Source of the DNA: Gemmatimonadales bacterium
Lineage (GTDB): Bacteria > Gemmatimonadota > Gemmatimonadetes > Gemmatimonadales > GWC2-71-9
Length of the DNA: 64,000 nt
Direction: 5' to 3'
Assembly: GCA_036279355.1 (NCBI GenBank)
Contig: DASUJH010000007.1
Location: 102,752 to 166,751 of the forward strand
Shown: positions 47,884 to 56,727 of the stretch, piece after piece
How positions within the stretch are numbered: position 1 is the stretch's first letter
Layout: each line of letters begins with the position of its first letter
Notes under the pieces: generated by a model
Databases searched by the model: none
The model's input: only the letters and a program-made list of their open reading frames with translations
What the model was told of the DNA's origin: nothing
Translations under genes and position numbers: made by a program

Positions 47884-48096
47884 TCAGGCCTCGGAGCGGC
47901 GGCGGCGGACCAGCTTGTAGTTGAGGTCGCCGTCGACCAGCGCGTCGAGCGAGGTGGTCGTGAGCTTCTCGCCGTCCGGTGCGGCGCGGTCGCGCGGCAG
48001 CTCGTTCAAAAACCGGGCGAACTTGGCGGCGACCAGCACGCCGAGGTACTTGTTGCCCGCCTGCCGGGCGACTTCCGCTGGGGTCGTGATCCGCAT
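47884..48096 (-). CDS. rpoZ: RNA polymerase omega subunit
   Basis: Small subunit that helps assemble RNA polymerase, 70 residues. NKYLGVLVAAKFARFLNELP is the family helix, although the more common form begins with a longer N-terminal segment, and KLTTTSLDALVDGDLNYKLV follows. It has a strong ribosome-binding site (AAAGGAGA) and lies between gmk and coaBC, a common order in bacteria. Confidence 0.88.
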   Translation of the reverse strand: MRITTPAEVARQAGNKYLGVLVAAKFARFLNELPRDRAAPDGEKLTTTSLDALVDGDLNYKLVRRRRSEA

Positions 48097-48153
48097 GCGT
48101 TCTCCTTTATTGCTCTCGTGTGTCTCGTATCGGGTGCGTGTCTCGTTCGTCGC

Positions 48154-48798
48154 TCACGATGTCTGGAACCGGGCCGCTTCGGCGAGCACCTGCTGGCGCA
48201 ACTCCGCGACGAGCGCGGGCAATGCATCCTGCCGGCTCACGCGGCAGCGCTCGGCGTCCACGATGGCGGAGATCCGTGACACCGCCCGGTCGAGGTCGTC
48301 ATTCACCACCGCATAGTCGTACTCGGCAACCGCGGCCAGCTCTTCCAGCGCGTGTTCCAAGCGGCGCCGGAGCGCGTCGCCGTCCTCCGTGTTGCGCGCC
48401 TCGAGTCTCCGCACCAGCTCGTCGCCCGAGGGCGGCAGAATGAAGACGAGCACGCTGTCGGGCACGGTCCGCCGGAGCTGCCGCGCACCCGCCAGCTCGA
48501 TGTCGAGCACCGCGTGCCGGCTCGCGCGGAAGATGCGATCGACCTCGGCGCGGAGCGTGCCGTAACGATGGCCGCCGTACGTCGCGTGCTCGAGGAACTC
48601 GCCGCGCCGCGCGCGGGCCTCGAACTCCTCGGGCGCAAGAAAGTGGTAGTCCCGCCCGTGCTCCTCGCCCTCGCGCCGGGGCCGCGTCGTGGCCGAGACC
48701 GAGTACGCGAGATCCGGCCGCGCGGCGAGCAACGCGCGCGCGATGCTCGTCTTGCCGCCGCCCGAGGGCGACGAGAGCACCAGCAGGAAGGGCGTCAC
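48154..48798 (-). CDS. gmk: Guanylate kinase
   Basis: Phosphorylates GMP to GDP, 214 residues. LSSPSGGGKTSIARALL is the P-loop, SATTRPRREGEEHGRDYHFL the GMP-binding region, and FILPPSGDELVRRL a later conserved block. The start is a GTG 13 bases after the yicC stop. The gene order yicC-gmk-rpoZ-coaBC is common in several phyla. Confidence 0.96.
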   Translation of the reverse strand: MTPFLLVLSSPSGGGKTSIARALLAARPDLAYSVSATTRPRREGEEHGRDYHFLAPEEFEARARRGEFLEHATYGGHRYGTLRAEVDRIFRASRHAVLDIELAGARQLRRTVPDSVLVFILPPSGDELVRRLEARNTEDGDALRRRLEHALEELAAVAEYDYAVVNDDLDRAVSRISAIVDAERCRVSRQDALPALVAELRQQVLAEAARFQTS

Positions 48799-48811
48799 CC
48801 GGCGCGCGCGC

Positions 48812-49690
48812 TCACTCGAGATTCTCGAGCTGCTCGCGGAACTTCTCCAGCTCGCCCTTCATCGCGATGACCTGGTGCGCGATCTCGGGATCGTTCGCCT
48901 TGGACCCCATCGTGTTCACCTCGCGTCCGAGCTCCTGCGCCAGGAAGCCGAGCTGCTTGCCCACGGGCCGGTCGGCGGCGAGCGCCTCGCGCGCGGCGGC
49001 CACGTGTGCGGCGAAGCGCACCAGCTCCTCGGTGATGTCGAGCTTGTCGGCGAGGAACGCCAGCTCCTGCGCCAGGCGATTCTCGTCGATCCCGCGGCCA
49101 TCGAGCAATTCCCGCACGGCGGCGCGGAGCCGGTCGCGCTCGCGGGGGAGCCGAGCGGGCGCGCGCGCGGCGATGATGCGCGCGGCGGCCTCCAGCAGAT
49201 CGAGCCGGTGGTTGAGCTCGGCCGCGAGCACGGCGCCTTCGCGGCGCCGCATCGTCGTGCACTCTGAGGCCGCTTGCGCCACCACCGGCTCCACCTCGCT
49301 CCAGGCGACTTCGGCCGACTCGGCCCCGTCGGCCACGAACACGTCCGGCTGCCGCGCGATGAGCTCTAGCGACACATCGCCCGGCAGGCTCAGCGCGCCT
49401 TGTAGCTCGCGGAGCCGGTCGGCGGCGGCGCGGGCGCGCGCGAGGTCGAGGCGCAGCGTCGGTTCGCTCGACGCCGGCGGTTCGGTCCAGCGCGCTTGCA
49501 GCGCGATGTGACCGCGCTCGAAGTCCCGCCGCAGCCGCTCGCGGATCTCGCCCTCGAGCCCGGTCAGCCCGGACGGGAGCCTGGCGGCGAGATTGAAGTA
49601 GCGATGATTGACGGTCCGGATCTCGATCCGGAGCCTCCCGCCCGCCGCCGGCCCCTCGCCGGCGCCGAAGCCGGTCATGCTGGATGGCAT
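48812..49690 (-). CDS. yicC: YicC-family endoribonuclease
   Basis: 292 residues. SSMTGFGAGEGPAAGGRLRIEIRTVNHRY is split here into the conserved start SSMTGFG and the strand EIRTVNHRYFN; RDRLRAAVRELL and ELVRFAAHV lie in the helical middle, and GFLAQELGREVNTMGSKAND the C-terminal signature. Family members cut RNA in a metal-dependent manner. A GGAGG ribosome-binding site stands before the ATG. It is the first gene of the housekeeping run; upstream lies the decayed insertion element. Confidence 0.93.
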   Translation of the reverse strand: MPSSMTGFGAGEGPAAGGRLRIEIRTVNHRYFNLAARLPSGLTGLEGEIRERLRRDFERGHIALQARWTEPPASSEPTLRLDLARARAAADRLRELQGALSLPGDVSLELIARQPDVFVADGAESAEVAWSEVEPVVAQAASECTTMRRREGAVLAAELNHRLDLLEAAARIIAARAPARLPRERDRLRAAVRELLDGRGIDENRLAQELAFLADKLDITEELVRFAAHVAAAREALAADRPVGKQLGFLAQELGREVNTMGSKANDPEIAHQVIAMKGELEKFREQLENLE

Positions 49691-49860
49691 GCGCGCCTCC
49701 GTCGCGGGAAAGCCGGGAAATCTAAGGTGGGGAGGGGGGTGGGCGTAAGAGTTGCAAGCAGTTCCAGACCTGATTCGCCTGAGGGATCGAGCCTGTCACA
49801 GGTGCGAGATGACAGCGCGCGACCCCATCCGCGCTTTGCCTTCACCAACTGCACGACGCC

Positions 49861-50000
49861 GCTGCCAGTGCCCAGCCCCGCGAGCTCCGCGGCAAGCACG
49901 GCATTCACGGAGCCAGGTTCTATCGCTGATCCGGGCAATACGGCGGTCTGTACACGAGCGAGACCAAGAGGCTCTCAAGGTGCTCGACGATGGCGACGAC
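49861..50000 (+). pseudogene. IS3-type transposase OrfA remnant
   Basis: The frame beginning at 49882 reads ELRGKHGIHGARFYR, stop, SGQYGGLYTSETKRL, matching the OrfA pattern ELCRKHGISEATFYRWKAKYGGMxVSEAKRL. The stop at 49927 is TGA where the family has Trp (TGG), a single-base change. The N-terminal helix of OrfA is only faintly visible upstream, in a shifted frame. Confidence 0.8.
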
Positions 50001-50073
50001 CACTCCTGGGGCGTGGCCGTCAACCGCGACGGCGCGTCACCCCATCGCTGGGCCACTTCGGCGTGAGCGCCCA

Positions 50074-50803
50074 AGTGCCTGCCGGCTGGTGGACCTCTCC
50101 CCCTCACGCGCTGTCACTTCCAGTCGCTATCACCGAACCGCGATCGGCCGGGTGGAACGGCTCCGCGGGTTGGCCGAGCGCCCGATTGCGGCTATGTCCC
50201 GGCGGGCTCGTATTGCGGTGCGAGTGAGTGGGGAATCTCGAGAGGCTGTAACAGGCCTACCGCGAGGAGCGCCGCTTGGTGCGGCCTCCTGAGGCCACAA
50301 CCACCCGCGAGTGATGGGGGCCCTTTGGTCGCGCCCTACGGCCCAATGGGCGCGAGGGGATGGCTTTCACCCACGACGTTTGCCGCGACGGCCGCCTCTT
50401 CCGCTGCCTCACTGGATGGACGAGTATAGCCCGGTATTTCTGGTGACCGCGTTCGAGAGCGCACTCCTGAGCGCCCAAGTGGTCGCCATGCTTGAGTAGC
50501 GAGCCGAGGGGCGCGGGCTGCTCCGGACCCCCGTGGTCGATCAAAGGTCCGAATTCTTCACCCGGCCGCTGAATATTTGCGCTGATCGCCGGGGGATGGA
50601 GGTGGTCTCCGTTCGGCCGGGCAACGCGCTGGAAGGCGCCTCGGTCGAAAGCGCCTGCAGCCGCTTTCGCGACGAGTGCCTGAGCACCCACTGCCTCGAT
50701 ACCCGTGCGGATGCCCATCCGCAGATCGCGCGCTAGCGCCAAGGGCAACGAGGTCCGGCCCCATACCCGCTTGGGCGGGCGTACTCCGACGAGCTCGCAG
50801 TGA
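50074..50803 (+). pseudogene. IS3-type transposase OrfB remnant
   Basis: Pieces in order: SACRLVDLS at 50074; VERLRGLAERP, then DCGYVPAGS after a frameshift near 50181 (family GYRRLH); AYREERRL at 50255; GMAFTHDVCRDGRLFRCLT at 50357 (family W-M-D-F-V-x-D); VVDQRSEFF from 50533 (family DNGPEF) and RDECLSTHC; and NEVRPHTRLGGRTPTSSQ ending at the stop at 50803 (family YNEVRPHSSLGxxTPAEF). At least four frame changes or stops make it non-functional. The Asp of DNGPEF and the RDECL block are still readable. Confidence 0.85.
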
Positions 50804-50939
50804 CCTCGAAGGCGACTGATTCCATCAGCCGACTCTCGGCCGAACTCTGGCCCTGACTCCTCAAAGGAGAGAGGACCAGTGTGCGATCCGGTCGGTAAAG
50901 TGTGCGTTTCAGCTCGGGGTTGAAAAGCAGCAGCATGCC

Positions 50940-51689
50940 CTACTTCGGGCAGACGGAGCCGCAGTTCGAACCCCCCGGGTCGTCCGACACGCTGATGGTC
51001 TTGCTCACCGATCCGGTATCGCCTTCGACGTCTCTCGCAATCACCTTGAACACGTACGAACCGTCGAGCAGCGTTTTCGTGAAGCTCGCACCAGTATACG
51101 GGAGCAGAACATTGTTTTGGTACCACTGGTAGGTCACGGGCAATTTGACATTCGCAACAGCGCTCGAGATTGGAACCGACCCTGGGGGCACATTGCTCAC
51201 CGTGGTAACGCTAACTCTGGCGCGGTAGTCAAACGTAAGATCCGAGCTTCCTCGCGTAACGCCACCGTACGCAAGTCCTATATCTAATGTCGCAACGTCC
51301 TTGCCCGTCGTTGAGTAAATATTGCTGCCCTGCCCCGCTACGTAATCAATTGAGGGCTGACTCCTGAGTGGCGAGCCTACGAAATTGTAGTATAGCGGGG
51401 TTCTCGCTCGCAGCGAGGTATTGCCGATATACACTCCGACGGTCACCGGGCTAGATGTCGTGATATTGGGCGCCATACCGTCGAGGACCCCTTCGAATCG
51501 CTGGGTGGCCGTGCGACCGGAACTGATGTAGAACGGGCACCGATCCGGCGACGTGACCTCGGCGCTGCTGATCACCTGCCCGAATACGTTGTCGTTTGCG
51601 ACGACGACACACTTCGTCGTCGAGTCCAAATAAGGGCATGTGACACCGAGAAACACGCAAGCAAGCGCGCAAGTCGGTACGCGACGCAT
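50940..51689 (-). CDS. Exported protein of unknown function, immunoglobulin/PKD-like
   Basis: 249 residues with an N-terminal signal (RRVPTCALACVFLG). The first 180 residues show no known family. The end, from about residue 185, has VTYQWYQNNVLLPYTGASFTK and YVFKVIARDVEGDTGSVSKT, the pattern of a PKD or Ig-like beta-sandwich with the conserved Trp-Tyr. It has several Cys pairs (TCPY, KCVV, RCPF, SNCGSVCP). Base composition is visibly more A/T-rich than the neighbours and it sits beside a decayed insertion element, so recent transfer is likely. Confidence 0.65.
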   Translation of the reverse strand: MRRVPTCALACVFLGVTCPYLDSTTKCVVVANDNVFGQVISSAEVTSPDRCPFYISSGRTATQRFEGVLDGMAPNITTSSPVTVGVYIGNTSLRARTPLYYNFVGSPLRSQPSIDYVAGQGSNIYSTTGKDVATLDIGLAYGGVTRGSSDLTFDYRARVSVTTVSNVPPGSVPISSAVANVKLPVTYQWYQNNVLLPYTGASFTKTLLDGSYVFKVIARDVEGDTGSVSKTISVSDDPGGSNCGSVCPK

Positions 51690-51690
51690 G

Positions 51691-52695
51691 TTAGTCTCCC
51701 TCCGCGAGCGTTACTCGGTCGAATCGAATTGGCATCTCACTCCGTCGATGGGCCACCGCTGCGACTGCGGTTGGCAGGGGAAGCTCCGATCCTGAGGCAG
51801 ACTCCGGGTACTTCAAATACCAAACCGGGGTGCCTTCCGGCTGGCTATCGGCAGGAACACTGCTTGGCGCCTCGGCAATGCTGGTCGCGCTCCCGCGCGG
51901 TGACCCCGCGCCGATACCGATGTAGAGGCGATCTCGAGAGAGCCGGCGCCCGTCAGTATTGCGAACGATCTCGGCCTCGCCATCCAGCACAACCTCCCAC
52001 CGCGCGCCCTGCGGGTACCCCTCGGACGGACTCGCAGCGAGGAGCCGCGGGACTGCAGTGATCATGCGCCGACTCTTGGCCGCACGCTCAACGGCACGCT
52101 CAGGCGAAATCCCAACGGGGCTATCCCAGCCACCCGGGACGCCCATTGCAAAGAATTCATTTCCATCTGACCCCGCCATATCCAAATCGCCGTTCACCAC
52201 TTTCACGGCCGTTGCGAGCGCGGACACTGCGAGACTCACAGCGAGTCGGCCGTCCAGCTCGCAGAGCCCAATCAGCCACTGAGGACCGAGGTGCCGGTTG
52301 AGCGCTTCAGGCACCCCTTTCATTGCTTCGAATGGGCTCTCCGCATACAATGGGCGGCCGCATGAATGCAACTCATCGAACCGGATGGGCTCACCGTGCT
52401 CTCGTTCGAGCGTTGACCGGAGCATCGGTCCGTACCGCCTACCCCAAACTTCCGCGATACTCGAAGCACGGGTGCTGGAAAGTTCATTCGCACCGACAGG
52501 CGCGCCATTAAGCTTGAATAAGCCATCGGCACCTAGCGCTGCAGCAGCTGTACCAATCACGCTCCCGGCGACCTGCGGCGGAGGCGGAGACGGCTCGATT
52601 GATCGGTCGCCAGCGCCACATGCATAAAGTGCCGCACAGGCTGCAATCACGGCAGCGTTCCGAACGCGCTTGGGATCTCGGACGGCTCTGGACAT
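51691..52695 (-). CDS. Lipoprotein of unknown function
   Basis: 334 residues with a lipobox (AALYACGAG, Cys near residue 26) and a Pro-rich linker (EPSPPPPQ). The middle has a Trp-rich part (SIAEVWGRRYGPMLRSTLE) and a helical part, and the end a strand pattern GTPVWYLKYPES. No family is recognised. It lies one base upstream of the PKD-like gene, so the two are probably co-transcribed and may work together at the cell surface. Confidence 0.65.
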   Translation of the reverse strand: MSRAVRDPKRVRNAAVIAACAALYACGAGDRSIEPSPPPPQVAGSVIGTAAAALGADGLFKLNGAPVGANELSSTRASSIAEVWGRRYGPMLRSTLEREHGEPIRFDELHSCGRPLYAESPFEAMKGVPEALNRHLGPQWLIGLCELDGRLAVSLAVSALATAVKVVNGDLDMAGSDGNEFFAMGVPGGWDSPVGISPERAVERAAKSRRMITAVPRLLAASPSEGYPQGARWEVVLDGEAEIVRNTDGRRLSRDRLYIGIGAGSPRGSATSIAEAPSSVPADSQPEGTPVWYLKYPESASGSELPLPTAVAAVAHRRSEMPIRFDRVTLAEGD

Positions 52696-53228
52696 GGTGT
52701 CCCCGAAAGGATTGTGGTTTAGCTACCGGGCCGCGTTGGACCGTGGAGCGTTCGAGCGGGTCTTGCTGCAGGGCAGCGCGGGCTGACGTCCTCCCGCTTC
52801 GGCTGCGGGCTCGAGTTTGTCCATCCATGATCGGGTCCGCAACCAGCGCCAGTTGAAGCACGCCGCGCCACTTGCCCAAGCCTAGTGTGAGCCAAGCCGC
52901 GGTGAAGACAAATTGCCACCGGACCATCAACCGACCGTCAACGCTGAGGCGAATCGCCGCATGTGCCGCTCGGCAAGCGCCGCCTAACCGCAGCCACTGC
53001 ACCCAGTTGTGTCCCAGGACAATCTCACCTACGAGTTCACGCTGGTCGCGCAAACGACTCCGAACCTAGTCCGCCGGGCAGAGCGCGATGCTAGCGCCAA
53101 AAGTGACGGTTCCACCGCTGCCGGAGTGCTGGCGCATGCGTGGCGTTCTCAGAAGCAAGGGTTCGCAAAGCCTTTGCCTGCGCCAGACAGGGGCGTCGCG
53201 AGCCCATGATCAGACCTTCGCCCGAGCG
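52696..53228. other. 533-base stretch without a convincing gene
   Basis: Between the unknown lipoprotein and the TonB-plug protein. Short open frames exist on both strands but none has a credible ribosome-binding site, codon pattern or family match. It probably holds the promoter for the two unknown genes, and may contain further decayed accessory DNA. No terminal repeats, attachment site or RNA gene was recognised. Confidence 0.5.
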
Positions 53229-55121
53229 TTAATTCGCGAACGTCCACCGAATCCCGATCTCACTAGGCCGCCCGACAATCGGCAGCCCCGGCACATACGG
53301 CGCCGCTTCGAGCGTGAGATTGCTCCGGTCCCAGTAGAACTGGAGCGAGCCGAACGCGATTTCCACCAGGCTCCGCAGGTACGTCGCGCGCGGCAGCAGC
53401 ATCGGATTGCCGAAGGCGTCGTTTCCGATCACCCCGTTGTCCCAGTGCTCCACGCCGAGCCGGAGCTTGATGTCGAGTATCCGGCTCGGAAAAATCCGCG
53501 AGAGGTGGGTGCGGATCGTACCCGCGCCGTACACGTGCCGCGGCGGCACGCCCTCGGGCACGGCGCCGCGCGGGTTGCTGTACCAGCCCTCCACCGTGAT
53601 CCACGAGAGCGGTGTGAGCCGGCCGCCGAGCGTGATCCACTCCGTCGCACTCGACGGCGCGATGGCGGGCACGACCGGAAACTGCTGATACGCGAGAGGA
53701 AGCCACGCCGACGTGCGCGAGTAGGTCGCCTCCACCGCGCCCCAGCTCCGCTCCCAGCCGACGCTTCCCTGCCAGTCGCGCACCGCCTGCGCCGCGTCGC
53801 TGAGCAGCGCGGGCGCCGCGACGATCGACCCCACCCGCGCGGAGCCGCTCGCATGAAAACCGTACGGCAGCTCGATTCCGGCCCGCGCGCCGAGCCAGTC
53901 GGACGAGCGGCCGCCGTCGTGCCGCTGATATCCCGCTTCGCCGGCGAGCGTGAAGCCGGCCCTCGGCTGCCACCCGCCGTTGGCGCGCAGGTCGAGCGAC
54001 GTCCACCGCGTGCGATAGAACGCCGACGCGCCGAGCGATGCCGTGGGCCATCGATACGATCCCACGAGCCCCACCTGATGGACGCGTTGCGACGGCGTGA
54101 GACTGTCCCCCGCCGTGATGCGGCCCAGCAGCAGGTCCGCGCGCGCGCCGAGCCCGGTCGTGTCGTGGCGCCACATGCCGCGAAGCTGGACGTCGGTGCG
54201 GTTGCCGCGGGTGATGCCTCGGCTCAGCGTGTCGCCCGCGGCGTCGATCGTGGGATCGCGATCGGGCCGCGAGCGAAGCACCTGGTACAACACGCCCCAG
54301 TGCGGTGAAGGGAGATAGCTGCCCTGCGCAAAGAGCAGCGTGTTGGCGTACTTGCTCCGGACGCCCGCCACGGTGGGCACCGTTACGTTCTCGCCTTCGA
54401 GCGCGAAACCGGGTCCGCTCCGGGTGCGCTTCTCCAGCGACCCGCGATAACGCGCGAAGTCTCGGCTCCCCCGCGCAAAGCCGACGCGCGAGCGCGGCGC
54501 GAGCCGATCGTAGTTGGGCGTGTAGAGCCACACGCGCAGAAATCCGGGCCAGCGCTCGATCTCGACGCGGTCGAAGATGCCGAGCGAGAGGATCGACGGA
54601 TCGACGCCGACGCTGTCGACTCCCGCCGGCACGTACGGCAGGCCGTCGAAGTAATACTCGACCGAGGTGGCCCCGCGGCCCTGGAAGTTGGGAAGCTCCG
54701 GCTGTCCGAGCCATCCGCCGCGCCAGAGATAGAGGCCGGGCACGCGCGCGAGCAGGTCGCCCACGGTCGCGGCGCCGCTCCAGTCGAGCGAGTCGCGGGT
54801 GAACACGATGCGGCTCCGGGCCGGCGCCGGCCCCTCGGGCCCGAGCCGCGCGGGGGCGAGCACCTTGACCTTGGTCCGCTCTTGCAGCGCGAGATACCGC
54901 TTCAGGGGGCTCGAGTCGGCCGCGGCTCGGCGCGCGCTGTCCTCGGCGGTGGGTGCGGGGCGGAGCGTGTCGCCGAGCGGCGTGATGAGCGAGTCGGGCG
55001 GTCGCTGAGGGCGGGTGGTGTCCACGACCTGGGCGGCGACCGTCGGCGGCCGCACCGCCGCTCCTCCGAACGCGCAGGCGAGCGACGCGGCGGCGAGCGC
55101 CAGCCGGCAGTTGCGGCGCAC
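53229..55121 (-). CDS. TonB-plug outer-membrane beta-barrel protein
   Basis: 630 residues. A signal peptide is followed by a low-complexity region (about residues 35-90, Asp/Pro/Ala-rich) and a plug-like segment with TVGDLLARVPGLYLWRGG, then GRGATSVEYYFDGLPY and FDRVEIERWPG. The rest is alternating strands suited to a beta-barrel, and the chain ends in IRWTFAN. It lacks an obvious N-terminal carboxypeptidase-like domain and is somewhat short for a TonB-dependent receptor. Substrate unknown. The start is a GTG; pepA follows 24 bases after the window of its start on the same strand. Confidence 0.75.
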   Translation of the reverse strand: MRRNCRLALAAASLACAFGGAAVRPPTVAAQVVDTTRPQRPPDSLITPLGDTLRPAPTAEDSARRAAADSSPLKRYLALQERTKVKVLAPARLGPEGPAPARSRIVFTRDSLDWSGAATVGDLLARVPGLYLWRGGWLGQPELPNFQGRGATSVEYYFDGLPYVPAGVDSVGVDPSILSLGIFDRVEIERWPGFLRVWLYTPNYDRLAPRSRVGFARGSRDFARYRGSLEKRTRSGPGFALEGENVTVPTVAGVRSKYANTLLFAQGSYLPSPHWGVLYQVLRSRPDRDPTIDAAGDTLSRGITRGNRTDVQLRGMWRHDTTGLGARADLLLGRITAGDSLTPSQRVHQVGLVGSYRWPTASLGASAFYRTRWTSLDLRANGGWQPRAGFTLAGEAGYQRHDGGRSSDWLGARAGIELPYGFHASGSARVGSIVAAPALLSDAAQAVRDWQGSVGWERSWGAVEATYSRTSAWLPLAYQQFPVVPAIAPSSATEWITLGGRLTPLSWITVEGWYSNPRGAVPEGVPPRHVYGAGTIRTHLSRIFPSRILDIKLRLGVEHWDNGVIGNDAFGNPMLLPRATYLRSLVEIAFGSLQFYWDRSNLTLEAAPYVPGLPIVGRPSEIGIRWTFAN

Positions 55122-55145
55122 CGGCCGCCGCCTATGCCGTGCCGT

Positions 55146-56639
55146 TCACGCCCCGCCCTGGCGCGACAGCACGAATTCGCTGAAGAGCCGCACCCCCATT
55201 CCCGTCGGCCCCTTCACCCGGCTCGCGTCCTCCCGGTCCGAATACGCGGTGCCCGCGATGTCGAGGTGCGCCCAGGGAAATCCGTCGACGAACTCGCGCA
55301 GGAACCACCCGGCCGAGATGCTGCCGGCGGGCCGGCCGCCCGCGTTCTTCACGTCGGCGATGTCGGACTTCATGAGGTCGCGGTACTCGTCCCAGAGCGG
55401 CATCGGCCAGACCCGCTCGCCAGCGCGCTCGCCCGCGGCGCGCACCTCTTCGATCAGCGCGTCGTCGGTGCCCATGAGCCCGGCGGCGGTGTGGCCAAGC
55501 GCCACGACGATGGCACCGGTGAGCGTCGCGATGTCGATCACGGCGCTCGGCTCGTAGCGCCGCGCGTACGAGAGCGCGTCCGAAAGAATGAGCCGGCCCT
55601 CGGCATCGGTGTTGATCATCTCGATCGTCTTGCCGAGGTGGCTCGTGATCACGTCGCCCGGTTTCACGGCGGAGCCCGAGGGCATGTTCTCGGTGGATGG
55701 CACCAGCCCCACCACGTGCACCTTGGGCCGGAGCCGGCCGAGCACCTCGAAGGTGCCGAGCACGGCGGCCGCGCCCGACATATCGAACTTCATGTCTTCC
55801 ATCCGTTCGGCCGGCTTGATCGAGATGCCACCGGTGTCGAACGTGACACCCTTGCCGATGAGCACGATCGGCGCGGCATCGGAGCCCTTGTACTCGAGCG
55901 CGATGAAGCGCGGGTCCTCGCCACCGCCCTGCGCCACCGCGAGCAGCGCGCCCATTTTCTCGCGCTGGATCGCGGCCTTGTCGAGCACGGTGACATCGAA
56001 GCCGTAGCGCTGCGCCAGCTCCTTAGCCTTGTCACCGAGAAAGCTCGGCGTGCACACGTTGCCCGGGAGCACCTGAAGACCGCGGGTGAACGTCTGCCCC
56101 GCACCGATCGCCGCGCCGACGCGGTGGCCCGCTTCGACCTCGCCCTGCTCAGCGGGTGCCAGAATGGTGAAGCGCTCGAGCTCGGGCTTCTTCTCCTCCG
56201 GCGGGCGCTTGAGGTCGGTGTAGATCCAGGCGCCCATCGCGAGTCCTTCTGCGGCGAACTGGCCGACATCGCGCCAGCTCAGCGCCCCACGGCCTTCCGG
56301 CGCCAGATAGAAGGCACCCGACGGCGCGCCGAGGGCACGCGCCCGCTTGGCCACCGCGGCCGCCGCGCGGCGCACGTCGGGGCGGGTGCCGCTCTCGACG
56401 TTGCCGAGCCCCACGAGCACTATGCGGCCCTGAGGGCCGGAGGGGTACACGACCGCGGTTTCGTCCCGCTTGCCCGTGAAATCCCCGGAAGCGTAAAGCC
56501 GGGAGAGCAAGCCGCCCGCCGCCTGGTCCGTGGCGGCGAGCGAGGCGGGGAGTGCGGTACCCTGCGGCACGGCGATACCGAGCAGCGGTGTCTGCACGGC
56601 AGCGGGGGCAGTGGCGGCAACGGAGGTTTCGAAGGACAT
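55146..56639 (-). CDS. pepA: Leucyl aminopeptidase (M17)
   Basis: Cytosolic two-metal aminopeptidase, hexameric in the family; 497 residues. VLIGKGVTFDTGGISIKP contains metal and Lys ligands, MKFDMSGAAAVLG the next, and NTDAEGRLILSDAL the M17 signature. The N-terminal 170 residues are the regulatory domain. The ATG at 56639 begins MSFETSVAATAPA; the frame is open upstream but into the citrate synthase gene. It trims N-terminal residues from peptides. Confidence 0.95.
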   Translation of the reverse strand: MSFETSVAATAPAAVQTPLLGIAVPQGTALPASLAATDQAAGGLLSRLYASGDFTGKRDETAVVYPSGPQGRIVLVGLGNVESGTRPDVRRAAAAVAKRARALGAPSGAFYLAPEGRGALSWRDVGQFAAEGLAMGAWIYTDLKRPPEEKKPELERFTILAPAEQGEVEAGHRVGAAIGAGQTFTRGLQVLPGNVCTPSFLGDKAKELAQRYGFDVTVLDKAAIQREKMGALLAVAQGGGEDPRFIALEYKGSDAAPIVLIGKGVTFDTGGISIKPAERMEDMKFDMSGAAAVLGTFEVLGRLRPKVHVVGLVPSTENMPSGSAVKPGDVITSHLGKTIEMINTDAEGRLILSDALSYARRYEPSAVIDIATLTGAIVVALGHTAAGLMGTDDALIEEVRAAGERAGERVWPMPLWDEYRDLMKSDIADVKNAGGRPAGSISAGWFLREFVDGFPWAHLDIAGTAYSDREDASRVKGPTGMGVRLFSEFVLSRQGGA

Positions 56640-56727
56640 GGGAATTCGTGTTCCGGCGTTGAGGTGATGGGGCGCTGGTGCATCCGGTGGCGCGGCGCGA
56701 TCGTGGCGCGCGGGCCACCCGCGCCCC

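Larger units (their letters stand above)
49860..50803 (+). mobile_element. Decayed IS3-family insertion sequence
   Basis: Translating all three plus frames recovers, in order, pieces of an IS3-type OrfA and OrfB over about 0.95 kb, broken by stops and frameshifts. No terminal inverted repeats or target duplication could be recognised, so the ends are approximate. It separates the yicC housekeeping run from two unrecognised exported-protein genes. Confidence 0.82.

Noticed and set aside
49691..49735. Minus-strand -10 (TTAGAT) and -35 (TTGCAA) for yicC
   Set aside because: The two hexamers are about 26 bases apart, too far for a normal sigma-70 promoter.
49745..49840. Possible tRNA on the minus strand (a GGCTCGATCCC-like T-loop)
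   Set aside because: The flanking bases do not pair to form a T-stem and no acceptor stem or anticodon arm was found.
52508..53053. Open frame of about 180 codons on the minus strand
   Set aside because: Overlaps the start of the lipoprotein gene out of frame, turns Arg/Cys-rich and shows no family pattern or ribosome-binding site.
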